A stretch of DNA of 64,000 nucleotides. Source: Chrysopilus asiliformis (lineage: Eukaryota; Arthropoda; Insecta; Diptera; Rhagionidae). The stretch spans positions 45,797,002 through 45,861,001 of the forward strand of contig OZ035960.1 in NCBI GenBank assembly GCA_964034945.1. The letters run 5' to 3'. The position numbers were made by a program, and so were the translations under genes. Shown one piece after another: positions 15,501 through 28,575 of this stretch. The notes beneath the pieces were generated by a model that was not told the origin of the DNA, did no database searches, and saw only the letters and a list, made by a program, of their open reading frames with translations. The stretch's first letter is position 1. The number at the start of each line of letters is the position of its first letter.

Positions 15501-16590
15501 TGCCAAATAACGGCACGGTGCCAAATAACGGCACGGTGCCAAATAACGGCACGGTGCCAAATAACGGCACGGTGCCAAATTACGGCACGGTGCCAAATAA
15601 CGGCACGGTGCCAAATAACGGCACGGTGCCAAATAACGGCACGGTGCCAAATAACGGCACAGTGCCAAATAACGGAAAGGTGCCAAATAACGGCACGGTG
15701 CCAAAATAACGGCACGGTGCCAAATAACGGCACGGTGCCAAATAACGGCACGGTGCCAAATAACGGCACGGTGCCAAATTACGGCACGGTGCCAAATAAC
15801 GGCACGGTGCCAAATAACGGCACGGTGCCAAATAACGGCACGGTGCCAAATAACGGCACGGTGCCAAATTACGGCACGGTGCCAAATAACGGCACGGTGC
15901 CAAATAACGGCACGGTGCCAAATAACGGCACGGTGCCAAATAACGGCACGGTGCCAAATAACGGCACGGTGCCAAATTACGGCACGGTGCCAAATAACGG
16001 CACGGTGCCAAAGAACGGCACGGTGACAAATAACGGCACGGTGCCAAATTACGGCACGGTGCCAAATAACGGCACGGTGCCAAATTACGGCACGGTACCA
16101 AATAACGGCACGGTGCCAAATAACGGCACGGTGCCAAATAACGGCACGGTGCCAAATAGCGGCACGGTGCCAAATTACGGCACGGTGCCAAATAACGGCA
16201 CGGTGCCAAATAACGGCACGGTGCCAAATAACGGCACGGTGCCAAATTACGGCACGGTGCCAAATTACGGCACGGTGCCAAATAACGGCACGGTGCCAAA
16301 TTACGGCACGGTGCCAAATAACGGCACGGTGCCAAATAACGGCACAGTGCCAAATAACGGCACAGTGCCAAATAACGGCACGGTGCCAAATAACGGCACG
16401 GTGCCAAATAACGGCACGGTGCCAAATAACGGCACGGTGCCAAATAACGGCACGGTGCCAAATAACGGCACGGTGCCAAATAGCGGCACGGTGCCAAATA
16501 ACGGCACGGTGCCAAATAACGGCACGGTGCCAAATTACGGCACGGTGCCAAATAACGGCACGGTGCCAAATCACGGCACGGTGCCAAATA
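9541..16590 (+). repeat. Satellite zone B: transitional array with the first HOR markers
   Basis: Monomers continue with frequent gtgaca and gtacca variants. The first full marker cluster of the later HOR zone appears at about 11835 (ggcaggtgctaaattac, then ggcggcaaattac). A reduced version without the 13-bp unit is at about 12896. Units of 22 bp (ccaaataaattaagg) occur near 12240, 13288 and 13884. These resemble the right-hand zone, so this stretch is likely a displaced or older copy of it. Confidence 0.75.
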
Positions 16591-19500
16591 ACGGCACGGT
16601 GCAAATTACGGCACGGTGCCAAATTACGGCACGGTGCCAAATCACGGCACGGTGCCAAATAACGGCACGGTGCCAAAGAACGGCACGGTGCCAAATAACG
16701 GCACGGTGCCAAATAACGGCACAGTGCCAAATAACGGAAAGGTGCCAAATAACGGCACGGTGCCAAATTACGGCACGGTGCCAAATAACGGCACGGTGCC
16801 AAATTACGGCACGGTGCCAAATAACGGCACGGTGCCAAATAACGGCACGGTGCCAAATTACGGCACGGTGCCAAATAACGGCACGGTGCCAAATAACGGC
16901 ACGGTGCCAAATAACGGCACAGTGCCAAATAACGGCACGGTGCCAAATATCGGCACGGTGCCAAATAACGGCACGGTGCCAAATAACGGCACGGTGCCAA
17001 ATAACGGCACGGTGCCAAATAACGGCACGGTGCCAAATATCGGCACGGTGCCAAATAACGGCACGGTGCCAAATAACGGCACGGTGCCAAATAACGGCAC
17101 GGTGCCAAATAACGGCACGGTGCCAAATAACGGCACGGTGCCAAATTACGGCACGGTGCCAAATAGCGGCACGGTGCCAAATAACGGCACGGTGCCAAAT
17201 AACGGCACGATGCCAAATTACGGCACGGTGCCAAATAACGGCACGGTGCCAAATAACGGCACGGTGCCAAATAACGGCACGGTGCCAAATAACGGCACGG
17301 TGCCAAATTACGGCACGGTGCCAAATTACGGCAAGGTGCCAAATAACGGCACGGTGCCAAATAACGGCACAGTGCCAAATAACGGAAAGGTGCCAAATAA
17401 CGGCACGGTGCCAAATTACGGCACGGTGCCAAATAACGGCACGGTGCCAAATAACGGCACGGTGCCAAATAACGGCACGGTGCCAAATAACGGCACGGTG
17501 CCAAATAACGGCACGGTGCCAAATTACGGCACGGTGCCAAATAACGGCACGGTGCCAAATAACGGCACGGTGCCAAATAACGGCACGGTGCCAAATTACG
17601 GCACGGTGCCAAATTACGGCACGGTGCCAAATTACGGAACGGTGCCAAATTACGGCACGGTGCCAAATAACGGCACGGTGCCAAATAACGGCACGGTGCC
17701 AAATAACGGCACGGTGCCAAATAACGGCACAGTGCCAAATAACGGCACGGTGCCAAATAACGGCACGGTGCCAAATAACGGCACGGTGCCAAATTACGGC
17801 ACGGTGCCAAATAACGGCACGGTGCCAAATAACGGCACGGTGCCAAATTACGGCACGGTGCCAAATAGCGGCACGGTGCCAAATAACGGCACGGTGCCAA
17901 ATAACGGCACGGTGCCAAATTACGGCACGGTGCCAAATAACGGCACGGTGCCAAATAACGGCACGGTGCCAAATAACGGCACGGTGCCAAATAACGGCAC
18001 GGTGCCAAATAACGGCACGGTGCTAAATTACGGCACGGTGCCAAATTACGGCACGGTGCCAAATTACGGCACGGTGCCAAATTACGGCACGGTGCCAAAT
18101 TACGGCACGGTGCCAAATTACGGCACGGTGCCAAATTACGGCACGGTGCCAAATTACGGCACGGTGCCAAATTACGGCACGGTGCGAAATTACGGCACGG
18201 TGCCAAATTACGGCACGGTGCCAAATTACGGCACGGTGCCAAATTACGGCACGGTGCCAAATCACGGCACGGTGCCAAATAACGGCACAGTGCAAATTAC
18301 GGCACGGTGCCAAATTACGGCACGGTGCCAAATCACGGCACGGTGCCAAATAACGGCACGGTGCCAAAGAACGGCACGGTGCCAAATAACGGCACGGTGC
18401 CAAATAACGGCACAGTGCCAAATAACGGAAAGGTGCCAAATAACGGCACGGTGCCAAATTACGGCACGGTGCCAAATAACGGCACGGTGCCAAATTACGG
18501 CACGGTGCCAAATAACGGCACGGTGCCAAATAACGGCACGGTGCCAAATAACGGCACGGTGCCAAATAACGGCACGGTGCCAAATAACGGCACAGTGCCA
18601 AATAACGGCACGGTGCCAAATATCGGCACGGTGCCAAATAACGGCACGGTGCCAAATAACGGCACGGTGCCAAATAACGGCACGGTGCCAAATAACGGCA
18701 CGGTGCCAAATATCGGCACGGTGCCAAATAACGGCACGGTGCCAAATAACGGCACGGTGCCAAATAACGGCACGGTGCCAAATAGCGGCACGGTGCCAAA
18801 TAACGGCACGGTGCCAAATAACGGCACGATGCCAAATTACGGCACGGTGCCAAATAACGGCACGGTGCCAAATAACGGCACGGTGCCAAATAACGGCACG
18901 GTGCCAAATAACGGCACGGTGCCAAATTACGGCACGGTGCCAAATTACGGCAAGGTGCCAAATAACGGCACGGTGCCAAATAACGGCACAGTGCCAAATA
19001 ACGGAAAGGTGCCAAATAACGGCACGGTGCCAAATTACGGCACGGTGCCAAATAACGGCACGGTGCCAAATAACGGCACGGTGCCAAATAACGGCACGGT
19101 GCCAAATAACGGCACGGTGCCAAATAACGGCACGGTGCCAAATTACGGCACGGTGCCAAATAACGGCACGGTGCCAAATAACGGCACGGTGCCAAATAAC
19201 GGCACGGTGCCAAATAACGGCACGGTGCCAAAGAACGGCACGGTGCCAAAGAACGGCACGGTGCCAAATTACGGCACGGTGCCAAATAACGGCACGGTGC
19301 CAAATAACGGCACGGTGCCAAATAACGGCACGGTGCCAAATTACGGCACGGTGCCAAATTACGGCACGGTGCCAAATTACGGCACGGTGCCAAATTACGG
19401 CACGGTGCCAAATAACGGCACGGTGCCAAATTACGGCACGGTGCCAAATAACGGCACGGTGCCAAATAACGGCACGGTGCCAAATAACGGCACGGTGCCA

Positions 19501-22500
19501 AATTACGGCACGGTGCCAAATAACGGCACGGTGCCAAATAACGGCACGGTGCCAAATTACGGCACGGTGCCAAATAACGGCACGGTGCCAAATAACGGCA
19601 CCAAATTACGGCAAATAACGGCACGGTGCCAAATAACGGCACCAAATTACGGCAAATAACGGCACGGTGCCAAATAACGGCACGGTGACAAATAACGGCA
19701 CGGTGCCAAATTACGGCACGGTGCCAAATTACGGCACGGTGCGAAATTACGGCACGGTGCCAAATTAAGGCACGGTGCCAAATTACGGCACGGTGCCAAA
19801 TAACGGCACGGTGCCAAATAGCGGCACGGTGCCAAATAACGGCACGGTGCCAAATAACGGCACGGTGCCAAATAACGGCACGGTGCCAAATAACGGCACG
19901 GTGCCAAATTACGGCACGGTGCCAAATTACGGCACGGTGCCAAATTACGGCACGGTGCCAAATAACGGCACGGTGCCAAATTACGGCACGGTGCCAAATT
20001 ACGGCACGGTGCCAAATTACGGAACGGTGCCAAATTACGGCACGGTGCCAAATAACGGCACGGTGCCAAATAACGGCACGGTGCCAAATAACGGCACGGT
20101 GCCAAATAACGGCACAGTGCCAAATAACGGCACGGTGCCAAATAACGGCACGGTGCCAAATAACGGCACGGTGCCAAATTACGGCACGGTGCCAAATAAC
20201 GGCACGGTGCCAAATAACGGCACGGTGCCAAATTACGGCACGGTGCCAAATAGCGGCACGGTGCCAAATAACGGCACGGTGCCAAATAACGGCACGGTGC
20301 CAAATAACGGCACGGTGCCAAATAACGGCACGGTGCCAAATAACGGCACGGTGCCAAATAACGGCACGGTGCTAAATAACGGCACGGTGCCAAATAACGG
20401 CACGGTGCCAAATTACGGCACGGTGCCAAATTACGGCACGGTGCCAAATTACGGCACGGTGCCAAATTACGGCACGGTGCCAAATTACGGCACGGTGCGA
20501 AATTACGGCACGGTGCCAAATTAAGGCACGGTGCCAAATTACGGCACGGTGCCAAATTACGGCACGGTGCCAAATAACGGCACGGTGCCAAATAACGGCA
20601 CGGTGCCAAATTACGGCACGGTGCCAAATAACGGCACGGTGCCAAATAACGGCACGGTGCCAAATTACGGCACGGTGCCAAATAACGGCACGGTGCCAAA
20701 GAACGGCACGGTGACAAATAACGGCACGGTGCCAAATTACGGCACGGTGCCAAATAACGGCACGGTGCCAAATTACGGCACGGTACCAAATAACGGCACG
20801 GTGCCAAATAACGGCACGGTGCCAAATAACGGCACGGTGCCAAATAGCGGCACGGTGCCAAATTACGGCACGGTGCCAAATAACGGCACGGTGCCAAATA
20901 ACGGCACGGTGCCAAATAACGGCACGGTGCCAAATTACGGCACGGTGCCAAATTACGGCACGGTGCCAAATAACGGCACGGTGCCAAATTACGGCACGGT
21001 GCCAAATAACGGCACGGTGCCAAATAACGGCACAGTGCCAAATAACGGCACAGTGCCAAATAACGGCACGGTGCCAAATAACGGCACGGTGCCAAATAAC
21101 GGCACGGTGCCAAATAACGGCACGGTGCCAAATAACGGCACGGTGCCAAATAACGGCACGGTGCCAAATAGCGGCACGGTGCCAAATAACGGCACGGTGC
21201 CAAATAACGGCACGGTGCCAAATTACGGCACGGTGCCAAATAACGGCACGGTGCCAAATCACGGCACGGTGCCAAATAACGGCACGGTGCAAATTACGGC
21301 ACGGTGCCAAATTACGGCACGGTGCAAATCACGGCACGGTGCCAAATAACGGCACGGTGCCAAAGAACGGCACGGTGCCAAATAACGGCACGGTGCCAAA
21401 TAACGGCACAGTGCCAAATAACGGAAAGGTGCCAAATAACGGCACGGTGCCAAATTACGGCACGGTGCCAAATAACGGCACGGTGCCAAATTACGGCACG
21501 GTGCCAAATAACGGCACGGTGCCAAATAACGGCACGGTGCCAAATTACGGCACGGTGCCAAATAACGGCACGGTGCCAAATAACGGCACGGTGCCAAATA
21601 ACGGCACAGTGCCAAATAACGGCACGGTGCCAAATATCGGCACGGTGCCAAATAACGGCACGGTGCCAAATAACGGCACGGTGCCAAATAACGGCACGGT
21701 GCCAAATAACGGCACGGTGCCAAATATCGGCACGGTGCCAAATAACGGCACGGTGCCAAATAACGGCACGGTGCCAAATAACGGCACGGTGCCAAATAAC
21801 GGCACGGTGCCAAATAACGGCACGGTGCCAAATTACGGCACGGTGCCAAATAGCGGCACGGTGCCAAATAACGGCACGGTGCCAAATAACGGCACGATGC
21901 CAAATTACGGCACGGTGCCAAATAACGGCACGGTGCCAAATAACGGCACGGTGCCAAATAACGGCACGGTGCCAAATAACGGCACGGTGCCAAATTACGG
22001 CACGGTGCCAAATTACGGCAAGGTGCCAAATAACGGCACGGTGCCAAATAACGGCACAGTGCCAAATAACGGAAAGGTGCCAAATAACGGCACGGTGCCA
22101 AATTACGGCACGGTGCCAAATAACGGCACGGTGCCAAATAACGGCACGGTGCCAAATAACGGCACGGTGCCAAATAACGGCACGGTGCCAAATAACGGCA
22201 CGGTGCCAAATTACGGCACGGTGCCAAATAACGGCACGGTGCCAAATTACGGCACGGTGCCAAATTACGGCACGGTGCCAAATAACGGCACGGTGCCAAA
22301 GAACGGCACGGTGCCAAAGAACGGCACGGTGCCAAATTACGGCACGGTGCCAAATAACGGCACGGTGCCAAATAACGGCACGGTGCCAAATAACGGCACG
22401 GTGCCAAATAACGGCACGGTGCCAAATTACGGCACGGTGCCAAATTACGGCACGGTGCCAAATTACGGAACGGTGCCAAATTACGGCACGGTGCCAAATA

Positions 22501-25500
22501 ACGGCACGGTGCCAAATAACGGCACGGTGCCAAATAACGGCACGGTGCCAAATAACGGCACAGTGCCAAATAACGGCACGGTGCCAAATAACGGCACGGT
22601 GCCAAATAACGGCACGGTGCCAAATTACGGCACGGTGCCAAATAACGGCACGGTGCCAAATAACGGCACGGTGCCAAATTACGGCACGGTGCCAAATAGC
22701 GGCACGGTGCCAAATAACGGCACGGTGCCAAATAACGGCACGGTGCCAAATTACGGCACGGTGCCAAATAACGGCACGGTGCCAAATAACGGCACGGTGC
22801 CAAATAACGGCACGGTGCCAAATAACGGCACGGTGCCAAATAACGGCACGGTGCTAAATTACGGCACGGTGCCAAATTACGGCACGGTGCCAAATTACGG
22901 CACGGTGCCAAATTACGGCACGGTGCCAAATTACGGCACGGTGCCAAATTACGGCACGGTGCCAAATTACGGCACGGTGCCAAATTACGGCACGGTGCCA
23001 AATTACGGCACGGTGCCAAATTACGGCACGGTGCCAAATTACGGCACGGTGCCAAATCACGGCACGGTGCCAAATAACGGCACAGTGCAAATTACGGCAC
23101 GGTGCCAAATTACGGCACGGTGCCAAATCACGGCACGGTGCCAAATAACGGCACGGTGCCAAAGAACGGCACGGTGCCAAATAACGGCACGGTGCCAAAT
23201 AACGGCACAGTGCCAAATAACGGAAAGGTGCCAAATAACGGCACGGTGCCAAATTACGGCACGGTGCCAAATAACGGCACGGTGCCAAATTACGGCACGG
23301 TGCCAAATAACGGCACGGTGCCAAATAACGGCACGGTGCCAAATTACGGCACGGTGCCAAATAACGGCACGGTGCCAAATAACGGCACGGTGCCAAATAA
23401 CGGCACAGTGCCAAATAACGGCACGGTGCCAAATATCGGCACGGTGCCAAATAACGGCACGGTGCCAAATAACGGCACGGTGCCAAATAACGGCACGGTG
23501 CCAAATAACGGCACGGTGCCAAATATCGGCACGGTGCCAAATAACGGCACGGTGCCAAATAACGGCACGGTGCCAAATAACGGCACGGTGCCAAATAGCG
23601 GCACGGTGCCAAATAACGGCACGGTGCCAAATAACGGCACGATGCCAAATTACGGCACGGTGCCAAATAACGGCACGGTGCCAAATAACGGCACGGTGCC
23701 AAATAACGGCACGGTGCCAAATAACGGCACGGTGCCAAATTACGGCACGGTGCCAAATTACGGCAAGGTGCCAAATAACGGCACGGTGCCAAATAACGGC
23801 ACAGTGCCAAATAACGGAAAGGTGCCAAATAACGGCACGGTGCCAAATTACGGCACGGTGCCAAATAACGGCACGGTGCCAAATAACGGCACGGTGCCAA
23901 ATAACGGCACGGTGCCAAATAACGGCACGGTGCCAAATAACGGCACGGTGCCAAATTACGGCACGGTGCCAAATAACGGCACGGTGCCAAATAACGGCAC
24001 GGTGCCAAATAACGGCACGGTGCCAAATAACGGCACGGTGCCAAAGAACGGCACGGTGCCAAAGAACGGCACGGTGCCAAATTACGGCACGGTGCCAAAT
24101 AACGGCACGGTGCCAAATAACGGCACGGTGCCAAATTACGGCACGGTGCCAAATTACGGCACGGTGCCAAATTACGGCACGGTGCCAAATTACGGCACGG
24201 TGCCAAATAACGGCACGGTGCCAAATTACGGCACGGTGCCAAATAACGGCACGGTGCCAAATAACGGCACGGTGCCAAATAACGGCACGGTGCCAAATTA
24301 CGGCACGGTGCCAAATAACGGCACGGTGCCAAATAACGGCACGGTGCCAAATTACGGCACGGTGCCAAATAACGGCACGGTGCCAAATAACGGCACGGTG
24401 CCAAATAACGGCACGGTGCCAAATAACGGCACGGTGCCAAATTACGGCACGGTGCCAAATTACGGCACGGTGCCAAATAACGGCACGGTGCCAAATTACG
24501 GCACGGTGCCAAATTACGGCACGGTGCCAAATAACGGCACGGTGCCAAATTACGGCACGGTGCCAAATAACGGCACGGTGCCAAATAACGGCACGGTGCC
24601 AAATTACGGCACGGTGCCAAATAACGGCACGGTGCCAAATTACGGCACGGTGCCAAATAACGGCACGGTGCCAAATAACGGCACGGTGCCAAATTACGGC
24701 ACGGTGTCAAATAACGGCACGGTGCCAAATTACGGCACGGTGCCAAATTACGGCACGGTGCCAAACTACGGCACGGTGCCAAATAACGGCACGGTGCCAA
24801 AGAACGGCACGGTGCCAAATAACGGCACGGTGCCAAATTACGGCACGGTGCCAAATAACGGCACGGTGCCAAATAACGGCACGGTGCCAAATTACGGCAC
24901 GGTGCCAAATTACGGCACGGTGCCAAATTACGGCACGGTGCCAAATTACGGCACGGTGCCAAATTACGGCACGGTGCCAAATTACGGCACGGTGCCAAAT
25001 TACGGCACGGTGCCAAATTACGGCACGGTGCCAAATTACGGCACGGTGCCAAATAACGGCACGGTGCCAAATAACGGCACGGTGCCAAATAACGGCACGG
25101 TGCCAAATTACGGCACGGTGCCAAATTACGGCACGGTGCCAAATTACGGCACGGTGCCAAATAACGGCACGGTGCCAAAGAACGGCACGGTGCCAAATAA
25201 CGGCACGGTGCCAAATTACGGCACGGTGCCAAATAACGGCACGGTGCCAAATAACGGCACGGTGCCAAATTACGGCACGGTGCCAAATTACGGCACGGTG
25301 CCAAATAGCGGCACGGTGCCAAATAACGGCACGGTGCCAAATAACGGCACGATGCCAAATTACGGCACGGTGCCAAATAACGGCACGGTGCCAAATAACG
25401 GCACGGTGCCAAATAACGGCACGGTGCCAAATAACGGCACGGTGCCAAATTACGGCACGGTGCCAAATTACGGCACGGTGCCAAATCACGGCACGGTGCC

Positions 25501-26000
25501 AAATAACGGCACGGTGCCAAAGAACGGCACGGTGCCAAATAACGGCACGGTGCCAAATAACGGCACAGTGCCAAATAACGGAAAGGTGCCAAATAACGGC
25601 ACGGTGCCAAATTACGGCACGGTGCCAAATTACGGCACGGTGCCAAATAACGGCACGGTGCCAAATAACGGCACGGTGCCAAATTACGGCACGGTGCCAA
25701 ATAACGGCACGGTGCCAAATTACGGCACGGTGCCAAATTACGGCACGGTGCCAAATAACGGCACGGTGCCAAAGAACGGCACGGTGCCAAATTACGGCAC
25801 GGTGCCAAATAACGGCACGGTGCCAAATAACGGCACTGTGCCAAATAACGGCACGGTGCCAAATAACGGCACGGTGCCAAATTACGGCACGGTGCCAAAT
25901 TACGGCACGGTGCCAAATTACGGCACGGTGCCAAATTACGGCACGGTGCCAAATAACGGCACGGTGCCAAATAACGGCACTGTGCCAAAATAACGGCACG
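16590..26000 (+). repeat. Satellite zone C: four related 1.7-1.8 kb blocks
   Basis: A block beginning with a 17-bp unit (gtgcaaattacgg, one C missing) starts near 16600, 18290, 21290 and 23087. Each copy then shows the same order of rare variants: aaatcac, aaagaac, ggaaagg, and two aaatatcgg units 90 bp apart. Those aaatatcgg pairs start at 16946/17036, 18619/18709, 21633/21723 and 23432/23522. The spacing suggests that an ancestral two-block segment was itself duplicated. Confidence 0.85.
19597..19660 (+). repeat. Irregular units ending a zone C block
   Basis: Two consecutive copies of a 13-bp unit (ggcaccaaattac) plus a 10-bp unit (ggcaaataac) are separated by one normal monomer. This arrangement is not seen elsewhere in the window. 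The pattern changes immediately afterwards, so it probably marks an unequal-exchange breakpoint. Confidence 0.8.
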
Positions 26001-28575
26001 GTGCCAAATTACGGCACGGTGCCAAATAACGGCACGGTGCCAAATTACGGCACGGTGCCAAATAACGGCACGGTGCCAAATTACGGCACGGTGCCAAATT
26101 ACGGCACGGTGCCAAATTACGGCACGGTGCCAAATTACGGCACGGTGCCAAATTACGGCACGGTGCCAAATTACGGCACGGTGCCAAATTACGGCACGGT
26201 GCCAAATTACGGCACGGTGCCAAATAACGGCACGGTGCCAAATTACGGCACGGTGCCAAATTACGGCACGGTGCCAAATAACGGCACGGTGCCAAATAAC
26301 GGCACGGTGCCAAATTACGGCACGGTGCCAAATTACGGCACGGTGCCAAATTACGGCACGGTGCCAAATTACGGTACGGTGCCAAATTACGGCACGGTGC
26401 CAAATAACGGCACGGTGCCAAATAACGGCACGGTGCCAAATTACGGCACGGTGCCAAATTACGGCACGGTGCCAAATAACGGCACGGTGCCAAATTACGG
26501 CACGGTGCCAAATTACGGCACGGTGCCAAATTACGGCACGGTGCCAATTAACGACACGGTGCCAAATAACGGCACGGTGCCAAATAACGGCACGGTGCCA
26601 AATTACGGCACGGTGCCAAATTACGGCACGGTGCCAAATTACGGCACGGTGCCAAATAACGGCACGGTGCCAAATAACGGCACGGTGCCAAATTACGGCA
26701 CGGTGCCAAATTACGGCACGGTGCCAAATAACGGCACGGTGCCAAATAACGGCACGGTGCCAAATTACGGCACGGTGCCAAATTACGGCACGGTGCCAAA
26801 ATACGGCACGGTGCCAAATTACGGCACGGTGCCAAATTACGGCACGGTGCCAAATTACGGCACGGTGCCAAATAACAGCACGGTGCCAAATTACGGCACG
26901 GTGCCAAATTACGGCACGGTGCCAAATTACGGCACGGTGCCAAATAACGGCACGGTGCCAAATTACGGCACGGTGCCAAATTACGGCACGGTGCCAAATA
27001 ACGGCACGGTGCCAAATTACGGACGGCACGGTGCCAAATAACGGCACGGTGCCAAAGAACGGCACGGTGCCAAATAACGGCACGGTGCCAAATTACGGCA
27101 CGGTGCCAAATTACGGCACGGTGCCAAATAACGGCACGGTGCCAAATTACGGCACGGTGCCAAATTACGGCACGGTGCCAAATTACGGCACGGTGCCAAA
27201 TAACGGCACGGTGCCAAATAACGGCACGGTGCCAAATTACGGCACGGTGCCAAATAACGGCACGGTGCCAAATTACGGCACGGTGCCAAATTACGGCACG
27301 GTGCCAAATTACGGCACGGTGCCAAATTACGGCACGGTGCCAAATAACGGCACGGTGCCAAATTACGGCACGGTGCCGAATAACGGCACGGTGCCAAAGA
27401 ACGGCACGGTGCCAAATAACGGCACGGTGCCAAATTACGGCACGGTGCCAAATTACGGCACGGTGCCAAATAACGGCACGGTGCCAAATTACGGCACGGT
27501 GCCAAATTACGGCACGGTGCCAAATTACGGCACGGTGCCAAATTACGGCACGGTGCCAAATTACGGCACGGTGCCAAATTACGGCACGGTGCCAAATTAC
27601 GGCACGGTGCCAAATAACGGCACGGTGCCAAAGAACGGCACGGTGCCAAATTACGGCACGGTGCCAAATTACGGCACGGTGCCAAATTACGGCACGGTGC
27701 CAAATTACGGCACGGTGCCAAATTACGGCACGGTGCCAAATTACGGCACGGTGCCAAATTACGGCACGGTGCCAAATAACGGCACGGTGCCAAAGAACGG
27801 CACGGTGCCAAATAACGGCACGGTGCCAAATTACGGCACGGTGCCAAATTACGGCACGGTGCCAAATTACGGCACGGTGCCAAATTACGGCACGGTGCCA
27901 AATTACGGCACGGTGCCAAATTACGGCACGGTGCCAAATTACGGCACGGTGCCAAATAACGGCACGGTGCCAAATTACGGCACGGTGCCAAATAACGGCA
28001 CGGTGCCAAATAACGGCACGGTGCCAAATAACGGCACGGTGCCAAATTACGGCACGGTGCCAAATAACGGCAGGTGCTAAATTACGGCACGGTGCCAAAT
28101 TACGGCGGCAAATTACGGCACGGTGCCAAATTACGGCACGGTGCGAAATTACGGCACGGTGCCAAATTAAGGCACGGTGCCAAATTACGGCACGGTGCCA
28201 AATTACGGCACGGTGCCAAATAACGGCACGGTGCCAAATTACGGCACGGTGCCAAATAACGGCACGGTGCCAAATAACGGCACGGTGACAAATAACGGCA
28301 CGGTGCCAAATAACGGCACGGTGCCAAATTACGGCACGGTACCAAATAACGGCACGGTGCCAAATAACGGCACGGTGCCAAATAACGGCACGGTGCCAAA
28401 TAGCGGCACGGTGCCAAATAACGGCACGGTGCCAAATAACGGCACGGTGCCAAATAAATTAAGGCACGGTGCCAAATTACGGCACGGTGCCAAATTACGG
28501 CACGGTGCCAAATAACGGCACGGTGCCAAATAACGGCACGGTGCCAAATAACGGCACGGTGCCAATAACGGCACG

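Noticed and set aside
21339..27041. 1,900-codon open frame, and dozens of other frames of 60 to 1,500 codons in the array
   Set aside because: They are periodic hexapeptides (GTVPNN, ARCQIT, VIWHRA, YLAPCR, LFGTVP types) forced by an 18-bp period. They exist on both strands at once, start and stop only at irregular units, and have no composition shift or regulatory context.
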